From Flexivirga aerilata (GTDB lineage Bacteria > Actinomycetota > Actinomycetes > Actinomycetales > Dermatophilaceae): a stretch of DNA of 64,000 bases. Below the pieces are notes generated by a model. The model had not been told where the DNA came from. It saw only the letters and a list, made by a program, of their open reading frames with translations, and did no database searches. How positions within the stretch are numbered: the stretch's first letter is position 1; the number at the start of each line of letters is the position of its first letter. The stretch is from the NCBI RefSeq assembly GCF_013002715.1, contig NZ_JABENB010000002.1, positions 434,001 through 498,000 of the forward strand. The letters run 5' to 3'. Of the stretch, positions 27,108-35,148 are shown piece after piece. Made by a program: the position numbers and the translations under genes.

Positions 27108-27524
27108 CTACCCGGCCGGATTGCAGACCTGCTGCAGCAGCGGGTCGGTGGAGGCGCACGTGGCGTCGACGCGCTGCCACTGCCGCAGGCCGAAGCGGTC
27201 GCGAGTGGAGTCGACATACAGCTCGAAGGTGCCGTTGCTGCGCACCCGCAGGTAGGTCACGATCGGGTCGCCCTCGCTCGTCGGCTGGGTGATGCGTGCC
27301 TCGGCGGTCTCGTGACGGGCGCGGGCGGTCTGCAGGCAGCTGCTGAGCTTCACCGGCATGAGGCTGGTGGTGCCCTGCGGCAGCCGCGCCTTGCCGCAGG
27401 AGAGCATCGGCGCGCGGCTCTCGAACGCCGCCTCGACCGGATCCGTCGTCGGCTGGCTGCTCGAGCACGCGCACAGGACGAGCGCGACCGCCGTCCCGCC
27501 GAGCACCTTCCTCACCCGCACCAT
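27108..27524 (-). CDS. small hypothetical lipoprotein
   Basis: A 138-residue protein with a short signal peptide and lipobox-like LCAC, followed by a Ser/Pro/Thr-rich stretch and a compact domain containing three more cysteines (MLSCGKA, KLSSCLQT, DATCAST) and one near the C-terminus. Disulfide bonding outside the membrane is likely. The region TYLRVRSNGTFELYVDSTRDRFG looks like beta strands. I do not recognise the family. ATG 27524 has AGGGG upstream. It is divergent from the oxidoreductase gene and convergent with hchA. Confidence 0.7.
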   Translation of the reverse strand: MVRVRKVLGGTAVALVLCACSSSQPTTDPVEAAFESRAPMLSCGKARLPQGTTSLMPVKLSSCLQTARARHETAEARITQPTSEGDPIVTYLRVRSNGTFELYVDSTRDRFGLRQWQRVDATCASTDPLLQQVCNPAG

Positions 27525-27551
27525 CTTGCCCCTGCTGCGATCATGTGCCGC

Positions 27552-28421
27552 ATGAGATTCGGACTGGTCGGCACCGGACACTGGGCGCGGGTCACGCACG
27601 CGCCGGGACTGCACGCCTCCGAGCACGACCTCGTCGGGGTCTGGGGCCGTGACGCGACCAAGGCGGCCGCGCTCGCCGGCGAGGCCGGCGTCCCCGCTTT
27701 CGGCTCGTATGACGACCTGCTCGCGTCCGTCGACGCCGTCGCCTATGCCGTGCCGCCCGACGTGCAGGCGCCGCTCGCGCTGCAGGCCGCGGCCGCCGGC
27801 AAGCACCTGCTGCTCGACAAGCCGGTCGCGCTCGACCCGGCCGTCGCCCGTGACCTGCGCGACGCCGCGCACACGCACAACGCGCGGTCGGTCGTCTTCT
27901 TCACCGCCCGCTTCACCCCCGAAACCCGTTCGTGGCTGGGCGAACTCGCCGCGGCGGACGGCTGCCAGGGGGCGTGGGTGCAGTGGGTCGTTGCCAACCA
28001 GCGACCCGAGAGCCCCTACCGCGACTCGCCGTGGCGGCAGCGCGAAGGTGCGCTCTGGGACATCGGGCCGCACCTGCTCGCGACGCTGATCCCCGCGCTG
28101 GGGCCGGTGACGCGCGTGGTCGCCGTCCCGGGCGAGGGCGACACCGTGCACCTGACGCTGACCCACGAGGGCGGCGCGGTGAGCACGGCGACGCTGGCGT
28201 TGTGGGCGCCGCCTGCGGCATACACCTGGCAGACGCGGGTGTGGGGCGGCTCCGGGGTGAGCGAGGCGCCCGGCAAGCAGACGCCCGCCCACCTCGCGCT
28301 CGCCACGGCCGCGAATGAGCTCGGGCAGGCGGTCGCCGACGGCCGGGAGCACCCGCTCGGCCTCGACTTCGGCGCGCGCGTGGTGGAGCTGCTCGCCGAA
28401 GCCGGCGGCCAACTGCGCTGA
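27552..28421 (+). CDS. Gfo/Idh/MocA family oxidoreductase
   Basis: A 289-residue NAD(P)-dependent dehydrogenase. The Rossmann start is MRFGLVGTGHWARVTHAPGL, followed by AYAVPPDVQAPLALQAAAAGKHLLLDKPVAL, the EKP-like motif with D in place of E (DKP). The C-terminal substrate domain includes ALWDIGPHLLATLIPALGP with the Asp-x-x-x-His pair. Substrates of this family are usually sugars or polyols; none is predictable here. The length is slightly shorter than the common 330-residue members. A second ATG 9 nt upstream is possible. It is convergent with the VOC gene, with only 2 nt between stops. Confidence 0.85.
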   Translation: MRFGLVGTGHWARVTHAPGLHASEHDLVGVWGRDATKAAALAGEAGVPAFGSYDDLLASVDAVAYAVPPDVQAPLALQAAAAGKHLLLDKPVALDPAVARDLRDAAHTHNARSVVFFTARFTPETRSWLGELAAADGCQGAWVQWVVANQRPESPYRDSPWRQREGALWDIGPHLLATLIPALGPVTRVVAVPGEGDTVHLTLTHEGGAVSTATLALWAPPAAYTWQTRVWGGSGVSEAPGKQTPAHLALATAANELGQAVADGREHPLGLDFGARVVELLAEAGGQLR

Positions 28422-28423
28422 GG

Positions 28424-28819
28424 TCAGCCCCAGTTGGCCATGTTGGTCACACAGAACGGGTGGCCCGCGGGGTCGAGCAGCACCGTCCACCGGTCACCGC
28501 CGGGCTGATCGTCCGGCTTGGTCGCGCCCAGTTCGACGCACCGCGCGACCGTGCCGTCGACATCCTCCGCGCCGAGGTCGAGGTGGAACTGCTTGCTGCC
28601 GTGGTTGGGCCAGTCGGGTCGCTGGTAGTCCGGGATCGTGCCGAAGCCGAGCCGCCGGTCGCCGTCCTGCAGCATCGCGTAGTTGCCCTCGTCGTCGGCA
28701 TAGGCCAGCTGCCAGCCGAGCACGGCCCCGTAGAAGTCGGCCATCGCCTTGGCGTCGTCGCAGTCGATGCTGACCATCGCGATGGTGGCCGTCGGTGCAC
28801 TGGAGTTGTGGTCGCTCAT
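28424..28819 (-). CDS. VOC family protein (glyoxalase/bleomycin-resistance fold)
   Basis: A 131-residue vicinal-oxygen-chelate protein with two beta-alpha-beta-beta-beta repeats: TIAMVSIDCDDAKAMADFYGAVLGWQLAY and FHLDLGAEDVDGTVARCVELGATK, ending DPAGHPFCVTN. Metal ligands seem reduced, since the first His position is Ser/Asp. This is the pattern of the many VOC proteins without a known substrate. Divergent from the AraC-type regulator across 26 bp. Confidence 0.82.
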   Translation of the reverse strand: MSDHNSSAPTATIAMVSIDCDDAKAMADFYGAVLGWQLAYADDEGNYAMLQDGDRRLGFGTIPDYQRPDWPNHGSKQFHLDLGAEDVDGTVARCVELGATKPDDQPGGDRWTVLLDPAGHPFCVTNMANWG

Positions 28820-28832
28820 GCCACGAGGCTCC

Positions 28833-28838
28833 TAGGCT
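28833..28838 (+). promoter_or_regulatory. -10 element (TAGGCT), leaderless start of the AraC-type gene
   Basis: TAGGCT ends 7 nt before the ATG at 28846. The overlapping palindrome CCTAGG could also give the -10 of the divergent VOC gene (TAGGAG), so the two starts may share a compact promoter. Confidence 0.4.
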
Positions 28839-28845
28839 GCGCACC

Positions 28846-29688
28846 ATGCCGGCTAGGACAAAGGCGACATCGAACGGGATCATCCTCGACCCGGCGCAGT
28901 TCGCCCGCGTCGCGACCCTGGACCGGCCCGCCCCCGACCCGGCTCTCGAGGCGTGGGTCGAGCACTATTGGCTGCTGCGCTGGCAACTCCCGAGCGGTAT
29001 GACGTATCGCAGCTCGACCGTGCCGGTGTCCTCCTGCAACCTCACCGTCGAACACGGTGGCTGCCGTCGGCACGGCGCCGCGACCGGCGGGGTCTTCGTC
29101 ACCGGAGTGGTCAGCCGTCGCCGGTTCGACGTCGAGCTGACCGGCAGCGGGGGAGTCGTGGGGGTGAAGTTCCGGCCCGGCGGCTTCACGGCGCTGACCG
29201 GCCTCGACGCGGCGGCCCTGCGCGACCGGGTCGTGCCGGCGGCGTCGTTGTTGCCGTCGGCCGAGGGGCTCGCCGACTGCCGGCCGGATCAGGCCGACGT
29301 CGTGGCACGGCTGGACCGCTATCTGCTCGGCTTGCCAGCGCGCCGCGACGACGACTTCGCCACCCTCCGCCGCGCGATCGAGATCCTGGAGTCTGCCGAA
29401 CCAGCAATCACTGCAGCCGAATTCGCGGACCAGTGCGGTCTGGGGCTGCGCAGCCTGCAGCGGCTGTGCCGGCGCTATGTCGGGGTTGGCCCACAGTGGC
29501 TGATCGCCCGCGCCCGGGTGCACGCCGCGATCGAGCGGCTGCACGACGGCGACGACGCGCCGCTTGCCGAGCTGGCGACCGACCTCGGCTGGTTCGACCA
29601 GGCCCACATGGGCCGCGACTTCGCGGCGCTGGTCGGCGAGCCGCCCGGCGCCTACCGCGACCGGCAGCGGGCGATCGAGCGGTCCTAG
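28846..29688 (+). CDS. AraC family transcriptional regulator
   Basis: A 280-residue regulator with an N-terminal sensor half (WVEHYWLLRWQLP, VVGVKFRPGGFTAL, the DUF6597-like layout) and a C-terminal AraC DNA-binding domain. The latter shows EFADQCGLGLRSLQRLCRRYVGVGPQWLIARARVHAAIERL as the first helix-turn-helix and LATDLGWFDQAHMGRDFAALVGEPPGAYR as the second. The adjacent divergent VOC gene is a likely target because such pairs are often co-regulated; that is inference. Confidence 0.87.
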   Translation: MPARTKATSNGIILDPAQFARVATLDRPAPDPALEAWVEHYWLLRWQLPSGMTYRSSTVPVSSCNLTVEHGGCRRHGAATGGVFVTGVVSRRRFDVELTGSGGVVGVKFRPGGFTALTGLDAAALRDRVVPAASLLPSAEGLADCRPDQADVVARLDRYLLGLPARRDDDFATLRRAIEILESAEPAITAAEFADQCGLGLRSLQRLCRRYVGVGPQWLIARARVHAAIERLHDGDDAPLAELATDLGWFDQAHMGRDFAALVGEPPGAYRDRQRAIERS

Positions 29689-29693
29689 CCCAC

Positions 29694-29699
29694 TACCGT
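29694..29699 (+). promoter_or_regulatory. -10 element (TACCGT), leaderless start of the methyltransferase gene
   Basis: TACCGT ends 7 nt before the GTG at 29707 and overlaps the alternative GTG at 29698. That supports 29707 as the start. Confidence 0.4.
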
Positions 29700-29706
29700 G
29701 TGCAGG

Positions 29707-30744
29707 GTGCCCGAACACCTGATCCTGCTCGCCCCCTCCGCCAACCGCGTCTATGCAGCGGACGCTCCACGTCTCGTCGGCGCCGAGTTGCAAGCACTCG
29801 CAGCAGGATTCGGTATGACGGGAGCCGCGGTCGAGCCGGTCGCGCTGGCCGGCGTGGACTATCTCGCCCTGCACACCGAGGACGCCCTGGACGACACCGG
29901 CCGGGCAGTGGTGGCCGCGCTGTCGGCCGCACACGCGGTCTTCCGCCGGGAGGGCGACCTGCTCGCGCCCGTGCGACTGCCCCGGCTGGGGCGTTATCCG
30001 GACGACCTGGTGACGGTCCAGAAATATCAGGGCAAGACCAACGAGCAGTGGACCCGCCTGCTGCTCAACGTCACGGCCGCGGCGACCCGCGAGCCGGGAC
30101 GGCTGCTCGACGGGGGGCTGCGGGTGCTCGACCCCATGTGCGGCCGCGGCACCACGCTCAACATCGCGCTGTCGCTCGGCCTCGACGCGACCGGTGTCGA
30201 CGTGGACCGCAAGGATTACGAGGCATATTCGGCATTCCTCAAGACGTGGATGCGCCAGCACCGGTTGAAGCACACCGTCGACGACGCCCAGCTGACGATC
30301 GGCGGGGCCAAACGCGGACGCCGGCTGCAGGTCGAGGTCGCGCCCACCAAGGACGACTTCAAGGCCGGGGACGTGCAGCACCTGACCTACCTGTCGACCG
30401 ACACGACCGACCTGCAGGGGCTGGTGCGGTCGGGCAGTGTCGACGTGATCGTGACCGACACGCCATACGGCGTGCAGCACGGCTCGCACGGCGACCGGCT
30501 CGCCCGGCGCCCGCTCGACCTGCTCGACCGGGCACTGCCGGAGTGGACCCGGGTGTTGCGCACCGGGGGAGCGATGGGGCTGTCCTACAACCGGCACGTC
30601 GCACCGCGCGACGACCTCACCGCGCTGCTCGCCGCCCACGGGCTGTCGGTGGCCGACGAACACGGTGCGGGCGAAGACCCTGACGCATTCCGGCACCGGG
30701 TGGACGCCTCGATCGACCGGGACCTCGTGGTCGCCCGGAAGTAG
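29707..30744 (+). CDS. SAM-dependent RNA/DNA methyltransferase, TRM11/UPF0020-like
   Basis: A 345-residue protein whose C-terminal two thirds is a Rossmann methyltransferase. Motif I is VLDPMCGRGTTLN, motif II ATGVDVDRKDYEAY, and the catalytic motif IV is TDTPYGVQHG, a variant of (D/N)PPY with Thr-Pro. The N-terminal domain (HLILLAPSANRVYAADAPRL) is not a clear THUMP domain. TRM11/UPF0020 enzymes methylate guanosine N2 in tRNA or rRNA. A DNA target cannot be excluded from the motif alone. Confidence 0.72.
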   Translation: MPEHLILLAPSANRVYAADAPRLVGAELQALAAGFGMTGAAVEPVALAGVDYLALHTEDALDDTGRAVVAALSAAHAVFRREGDLLAPVRLPRLGRYPDDLVTVQKYQGKTNEQWTRLLLNVTAAATREPGRLLDGGLRVLDPMCGRGTTLNIALSLGLDATGVDVDRKDYEAYSAFLKTWMRQHRLKHTVDDAQLTIGGAKRGRRLQVEVAPTKDDFKAGDVQHLTYLSTDTTDLQGLVRSGSVDVIVTDTPYGVQHGSHGDRLARRPLDLLDRALPEWTRVLRTGGAMGLSYNRHVAPRDDLTALLAAHGLSVADEHGAGEDPDAFRHRVDASIDRDLVVARK

Positions 30745-30770
30745 ACCTGATCGTAGGGTGGAGGTTCGAC

Positions 30771-30786
30771 GACTTCCGCGGAAGTC
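30771..30786. promoter_or_regulatory. 16-bp perfect palindrome upstream of rbfA
   Basis: GACTTCCGCGGAAGTC lies 40 nt before the rbfA ATG in the 81-bp gap after the methyltransferase gene. The symmetry suits a dimeric regulator; it could also fold as a small stem-loop. A TCGTAGGGT stretch nearby may be promoter. Confidence 0.4.
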
Positions 30787-30825
30787 GGACGTGCTGCACC
30801 CGCCCAATCGAATGGAGTGAGACCG

Positions 30826-31269
30826 ATGGCTGACCCGGCCCGCGCCCGCAAGATCGCCGAGCGCACCAAGACGCTGGTCGCCGACTTCATCGAGCGCCGC
30901 GTCAAGGACGAGCGGCTCGGCTTCCTCACCGTCACCGACGTGCGCGTCACCGGCGACCTGCAGCACGCGTCGATCTTCTACACCGTCTACGGCAACGACG
31001 AAGAACGCGCGGACACCGCTGCGGCGCTTGAGGATTGGCGCGGGCGCATCCGCTCGCACGTCGGCAAGGGCCTCGGCATCCGGCTGACCCCGTCGCTGGA
31101 GTTCATCCCCGACGCGATCCCCGAGGGCGCCGCCCACATCGAGGAGGCGCTCAAGGCCGCTCGCGAGCGCGACGACGAGCTCGCCCGCGCCAAGCAGTCC
31201 GCCAGCTACGCCGGCGAGGCCGACCCCTACAAGAAGCCCGCCGACGAGGAATCAGCCGCCGAAGGATGA
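30826..31269 (+). CDS. rbfA: ribosome-binding factor A
   Basis: A 147-residue 30S maturation factor with the single KH-type fold: MADPARARKIAERTKTLVADFIERRVKDERLGFLTVTDVRVTGDL and the helix-kink region HVGKGLGIRLTPSLEFIPDAIPEGAAHIEEAL. The C-terminal 25 residues are a charged tail. The Shine-Dalgarno is GGAGTGAG. truB starts 5 nt after the stop. Normally the gene follows infB directly; here it is separated by the acyl-CoA carboxylase region. Confidence 0.94.
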   Translation: MADPARARKIAERTKTLVADFIERRVKDERLGFLTVTDVRVTGDLQHASIFYTVYGNDEERADTAAALEDWRGRIRSHVGKGLGIRLTPSLEFIPDAIPEGAAHIEEALKAARERDDELARAKQSASYAGEADPYKKPADEESAAEG

Positions 31270-31273
31270 TCCG

Positions 31274-32182
31274 ATGACTGCCGACGGTCTGCTCATCGTC
31301 GACAAACCCGCGGGCTGGACGAGCCACGACGTGGTCGCCCGGACCCGCAGGCTGGCGCGCACGCGCCGCGTCGGCCACGCCGGCACGCTCGACCCGATGG
31401 CGACCGGGGTGCTGGTGCTCGGCCTCAACAAGGCGACCAAGCTGCTGACCTTCCTGGTCGGCTGCGACAAGACCTACACCGCGACGATCCGCCTCGGTCA
31501 GACCACCGTCACCGACGACGCCGAGGGTGAGGTCACCGGGTCCCATGACGCTGCGTCGCTCACCGACGACGCGATCTCCGCCGCCGTGCGCGACCTCACC
31601 GGCGACCTCCAGCAGGTGCCGAGCTCGGTCAGCGCGATCAAGGTCGACGGGGTCCGCTCCTACGCCAAGGTGCGCGGCGGTGACGAGGTGAAGCTCGCCG
31701 CGCGGCCGGTGCACGTCGAACGCTTCGAGGTCGTGGGCGACCGGGCCGTGCGCGACGACGTGAGCGGTCACACCTTCCGCGACCTCGATGTCGAGGTCGA
31801 CGTCTCGTCCGGCACCTACGTGCGCGCGCTCGCGCGCGACCTGGGCGCCGCGCTGGGCGTCGGCGGCCACCTCACCGCGCTGCGGCGCACCCGGGTGGGC
31901 CGGTTCGACGTGGACGCCGCGCAACCGCTCGCCGAGCTGGAGGAACAGGTGGAGCAGGAGCAGCCGCTGCCCGTCATACCGATGGGGCAGGCCGCGGCCG
32001 AGCAGTTCCCGGTGCGCACGGTCACCCGGGACGAGGCGCGCGACCTGCGGCACGGCAAGCGACTCTCGTCCCGGCCCGAGGCGCCGGAACTGTCCGCGGC
32101 GATCACGCCCGCCGGCGAACTCGTCGCGATGCTCGACGAGAGCGGCGAGGTGCCGAGGTCGCGGGTCGTCTTTCCAGCCTGA
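31274..32182 (+). CDS. truB: tRNA pseudouridine(55) synthase TruB
   Basis: A 302-residue pseudouridine synthase. The catalytic Asp is D40 in GHAGTLDPMATGVLVLG, with LLIVDKPAGWTSHDVV at the N-terminus, KTYTATIRLG, and VSSGTYVRALARDLG. The C-terminal PUA-like part is LPVIPMGQAAAEQFPV and following. It makes pseudouridine 55 in the T-loop of tRNAs. Its neighbour ribF, adjacent in many bacteria, is displaced by the next two genes. Confidence 0.95.
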   Translation: MTADGLLIVDKPAGWTSHDVVARTRRLARTRRVGHAGTLDPMATGVLVLGLNKATKLLTFLVGCDKTYTATIRLGQTTVTDDAEGEVTGSHDAASLTDDAISAAVRDLTGDLQQVPSSVSAIKVDGVRSYAKVRGGDEVKLAARPVHVERFEVVGDRAVRDDVSGHTFRDLDVEVDVSSGTYVRALARDLGAALGVGGHLTALRRTRVGRFDVDAAQPLAELEEQVEQEQPLPVIPMGQAAAEQFPVRTVTRDEARDLRHGKRLSSRPEAPELSAAITPAGELVAMLDESGEVPRSRVVFPA

Positions 32183-32188
32183 CTGGCC

Positions 32189-32204
32189 TCACCCCCAGGG
32201 GTGA
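32189..32204. terminator. short hairpin after truB
   Basis: TCACCCCCAGGGGTGA forms a 7-bp stem with a 2-nt centre immediately after the truB stop, followed by AAATG. A weak terminator or processing site. The rest of the 125-bp gap leads into the Shine-Dalgarno of the secreted protein gene. Confidence 0.35.
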
Positions 32205-32307
32205 AATGTCGCGCGACGCCCGCAATACCGCAGCGTAACCAGCACCCGTTGTGCTTCGCTGCACGGTGCTTCGGGGGAAATTCGTCTCGGGGAGATGAAG
32301 GAATCTC

Positions 32308-32916
32308 ATGTTCACTGACAAGCTCCGCATCATGACCGCCGGCACCGTGCTCGCCACCGCGATCGGCGTCGGTGCTGCTGCGACCACCCCTGCCCTCGCC
32401 GCGCCGGGCAACTCCGGCAAGGCCGCCGCGCACGGTGCGCGGCAGGCGGCGACCTCGCTGCCGGTGACCGGCACGCTGCCGGACGGCACCGCGTTCAGTG
32501 GCACGCTCAGCAACCTGCGCACCTACGTGGAGAACGGCGCCCTGATGGTGAAGGGCACCGTCCGCGGCACCGGCCTGCCCACCGGCGGCACGACCTTCAC
32601 CGCGCCGGTGCAGCAGGTGAACGGCCAGGCGGCGACCGCCGGCACGGGCGCGGCAGCGGCGCAGGCCGCGGCCGCCAAGAGCTGCTCGGTGCTCAACCTG
32701 GTGCTCGGCCCGTTGCACCTGGACCTGCTGGGTCTGGTGATCGACCTCAACCAGGTCGTGCTCAACATCACCGCGGTGCCCGGTGCCGGCAACCTGCTCG
32801 GCAACCTGCTCTGCGCGATCACCGGCCTGCTCGACAAGGGCGGCCCGCTCTCCGGGCTGTCCGCGCTGCTCAACAACCTGCTCTCGGCGCTCGGCCTGGC
32901 CCTGCCGGTCGCCTGA
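32308..32916 (+). CDS. secreted hypothetical protein
   Basis: A 202-residue exported protein. A Sec signal peptide ends near TTPALAAPGN. The mature part has a short polar domain (LPVTGTLPDGTAFSGTLSNLRTYVENGALMVKGTVRGTGLP), an Ala-rich linker, and a hydrophobic C-terminal half. That half begins CSVLNLVLGPLHLDLLGLVIDLNQVVLNITAVPGAGNLLGNLLCAITGLL, with two cysteines that could pair. Similar secreted proteins with this half recur in actinobacteria without an assigned role. Start supported by GAAGGA before ATG 32308. Confidence 0.72.
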   Translation: MFTDKLRIMTAGTVLATAIGVGAAATTPALAAPGNSGKAAAHGARQAATSLPVTGTLPDGTAFSGTLSNLRTYVENGALMVKGTVRGTGLPTGGTTFTAPVQQVNGQAATAGTGAAAAQAAAAKSCSVLNLVLGPLHLDLLGLVIDLNQVVLNITAVPGAGNLLGNLLCAITGLLDKGGPLSGLSALLNNLLSALGLALPVA

Positions 32917-32930
32917 GTCACGCCCACCGC

Positions 32931-32965
32931 ACTGCCCGGTCAGCCGCTCCGGCTGGCCGGGCAGT
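32931..32965. terminator. 16-bp stem hairpin after the secreted protein gene
   Basis: ACTGCCCGGTCAGCCG pairs with CGGCTGGCCGGGCAGT around a CTC loop with one G-U type mismatch. No T-run follows. It lies 14 nt after the stop codon, so it is probably the terminator. Confidence 0.55.
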
Positions 32966-33010
32966 CGCGTGCGAGCGACCGGTAGATGCGACGCAGTCGC
33001 GGCCAGTGGC

Positions 33011-33016
33011 TATGCT
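33011..33016 (+). promoter_or_regulatory. -10 element (TATGCT) of the nickel/cobalt transporter gene
   Basis: TATGCT ends 8 nt before the ATG at 33025, consistent with a leaderless transcript. The short gap leaves no room for a cobalamin or NiCo riboswitch. Confidence 0.4.
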
Positions 33017-33024
33017 CGTGATTC

Positions 33025-34152
33025 ATGGCGACCGTCACCGCACCGAGTTCCGGAGCCGCCGCGAAGGCGCGCGCATTCGTCGCGGACTTCACTCCGGCAG
33101 AACGTCGTTCGGTGTTCGGCATGGCCATGTTCATCCTCGCGCTGCACGTGGTCGGCTGGGGTTCGCTGTTCTTCCTCGTCGAACCGCAGCACTTCAAGCT
33201 CGGCAGTGACGCCGGCCACGCCCAGGTCTTCGGCATCGGACTGGGAGTCACGGCATACACCCTCGGCATGCGGCACGCGTTCGACGCCGACCACATCGCC
33301 GCGATCGACAACACCACCCGCAAACTGCTCACCGACGGCCGCCGCCCGATGTCGGTCGGGTTCTGGTTCTCGCTCGGTCACTCCAGCGTGGTGTTCGGGC
33401 TGTGCTTCCTGCTCGCGCTCGGGATGAAGGCGCTCGCCGGCTCGGTCGAGGACGACAACTCCACGCTGCACGACATCACCGGCGTAGTCGGGGTCACCGT
33501 GTCCGGCACGTTCCTCTGGATCATCGGCATCCTCAACCTGATGGCGCTGATCGGCATCGTGCAGGTATGGCGCCGTGCCGGCCGCGGCGAGTTCGACGAG
33601 GCGGCGCTGGAGCACCACCTCAACTCACGGGGCTTCATCAACCGCTTCCTCGGCGGCCTCACCAAGTCGGTCACCAAGCCGTGGAACATGTACCCGATCG
33701 GTTTCCTCTTCGGGCTCGGCTTCGACACCGCCACCGAGGTCAGCCTGCTGGTGCTCGCCGGCGGCGCGGCGGCGTTCGCGCTGCCCTGGTATGCGATCCT
33801 CACCCTGCCGGTGTTGTTCGCCGCCGGCATGAGCCTGCTCGACGCCGCCGACGGCGTCTTCATGGCCAAGGCCTACCGGTGGGCCTTTGCCAAGCCGCTG
33901 CGCCGGCTCTACTACAACGCCACGGTCACCGCGCTGTCGGTCTTCGTCGCGCTGGTGATCGGCACGATCGAGCTCTGCAGCGTGCTGTCCGACCGGTTCG
34001 CCTGGGAATCCGGCCCGGTCGCGGCGATCGGCTCGATCAACCTGGACGGTGTCGGCTTCGTCATCGTCGGGGTGTTCGTGGCGACCTGGATCGTCGCGCT
34101 CGCCGCGTGGCGGCTTCTCGGACTGTCGGACAAGGAACTGCCGACCGGCTGA
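33025..34152 (+). CDS. HoxN/NixA-type nickel/cobalt permease (NiCoT)
   Basis: A 375-residue membrane protein with about eight hydrophobic segments. The NiCoT signature HX4DH is RHAFDADHIAAIDN, with H84, D89 and H90 in the second segment. Further family blocks are FWFSLGHSSVVF, WNMYPIGFLFGLGFDTATEV and LFAAGMSLLDAADGVFM. It imports Ni or Co for metalloenzymes or cobalamin; which metal is not decided by sequence. No urease, hydrogenase or cobalamin genes are in the window. The TIGR03960-type radical SAM protein at 45.5 kb has a predicted B12-binding region, but that is not evidence of a link. Confidence 0.92.
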   Translation: MATVTAPSSGAAAKARAFVADFTPAERRSVFGMAMFILALHVVGWGSLFFLVEPQHFKLGSDAGHAQVFGIGLGVTAYTLGMRHAFDADHIAAIDNTTRKLLTDGRRPMSVGFWFSLGHSSVVFGLCFLLALGMKALAGSVEDDNSTLHDITGVVGVTVSGTFLWIIGILNLMALIGIVQVWRRAGRGEFDEAALEHHLNSRGFINRFLGGLTKSVTKPWNMYPIGFLFGLGFDTATEVSLLVLAGGAAAFALPWYAILTLPVLFAAGMSLLDAADGVFMAKAYRWAFAKPLRRLYYNATVTALSVFVALVIGTIELCSVLSDRFAWESGPVAAIGSINLDGVGFVIVGVFVATWIVALAAWRLLGLSDKELPTG

Positions 34153-34175
34153 TCGCCCCGTCATACGCCGCGCAC

Positions 34176-34181
34176 TACAGT
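34176..34181 (+). promoter_or_regulatory. -10 element (TACAGT), leaderless start of ribF
   Basis: TACAGT ends 7 nt before the GTG at 34189, with no Shine-Dalgarno between. Confidence 0.45.
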
Positions 34182-34188
34182 TGCGCCC

Positions 34189-35136
34189 GTGCTGCGTGCG
34201 ACGAAGCTCCGTGACCTGCCCGCCGATTTCGGCGAAAGCGTCGTCACCATCGGCAATTTCGACGGTGTGCACCGCGGGCACGCCGCCCTCCTGGCCAGCG
34301 TCGTGGAGCTGGCTCGCGAGCGCGGCGCCACGTCGGTCGCGGTCACCTTCGAACCCCACCCGCTGCGGGTGCTCTTCCCGGACCGGGCGCCCACGCTGAT
34401 CTCCTCCTCGACCGAGCGCCTCGAACTGCTCGAGGCGACCGGCCTGGACGCCGTCCTCGTGCTGCCGTTCACCACGGAGCTCGCCGCGCTCACCCCCGAG
34501 GAGTTCGTCCGCGAGTTCTTCGTCGACGGGCTGCATGCCACCGCCGTGGTCGTCGGCCGCGACACCCGCTTCGGGGTGAACAACTCCGGCGACGTCGACA
34601 CCTTGCGTGCCCTGGGGGAGACGTTCGGCTTCGACGTGCGGGTTCTCGCCGACGTGGGCGAGGGTCACCGGATCTCGTCCACCGAGGTGCGGTCGGCCCT
34701 CGGCGACGGCGAGGTGGACCGGGCCGCCACCGTGCTCGGCCGCCCGCACGAGGTGCGCGGCGAGGTCGTCATGGGCCTGCAGCGCGGCCGCGAACTCGGC
34801 TTCCCGACCGCCAACCTGAGCCCCGAGCCGGAGGGCATGGTGCCCGCCGACGGTGTGTATGCCGGGTGGCTCGAGCGCGAGTCGCTGCCGGCGGACGACC
34901 CCGAGCACCGGATGCCGGCCGCGATTTCGGTGGGCACCAACCCGACCTTCGACGACGTGCCGCAGCGGACCGTCGAGGCCTACGTGCTCGACCGCGACGA
35001 CCTCGATCTCTACGGCGAGACCGTGCGCGTGCAGTTCGTGCAGCGGTTGCGCGGCAACACCAAGTTCGACTCGATCGACGCCCTGATCGAGCAGATGACC
35101 CGCGACGTCGACGCCGCCCGCGACCTGCTGCGCTGA
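34189..35136 (+). CDS. ribF: bifunctional riboflavin kinase/FAD synthetase
   Basis: A 315-residue enzyme. The N-terminal FMN adenylyltransferase domain shows VVTIGNFDGVHRGHAALL, VTFEPHPLRVLFP and ISSTEVRSAL. The C-terminal riboflavin kinase domain shows GRPHEVRGEVVMGLQRGRELGFPTANLSPE, GVYAGWL and SVGTNPTFDD. It makes FMN and then FAD. The GTG start is backed by a directly adjacent -10. rodA follows after 12 nt, an unusual partner because rpsO is the more common neighbour. Confidence 0.95.
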   Translation: MLRATKLRDLPADFGESVVTIGNFDGVHRGHAALLASVVELARERGATSVAVTFEPHPLRVLFPDRAPTLISSSTERLELLEATGLDAVLVLPFTTELAALTPEEFVREFFVDGLHATAVVVGRDTRFGVNNSGDVDTLRALGETFGFDVRVLADVGEGHRISSTEVRSALGDGEVDRAATVLGRPHEVRGEVVMGLQRGRELGFPTANLSPEPEGMVPADGVYAGWLERESLPADDPEHRMPAAISVGTNPTFDDVPQRTVEAYVLDRDDLDLYGETVRVQFVQRLRGNTKFDSIDALIEQMTRDVDAARDLLR

Positions 35137-35148
35137 CCGCCCGGCACG

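Noticed and set aside
29698..29706. GTG 29698 as methyltransferase start
   Set aside because: It overlaps the -10 hexamer TACCGT.
33001..33024. Cobalamin or NiCo riboswitch before the nickel/cobalt permease
   Set aside because: The gap holds only a terminator hairpin and a -10 next to the ATG; there is no room for a riboswitch fold.
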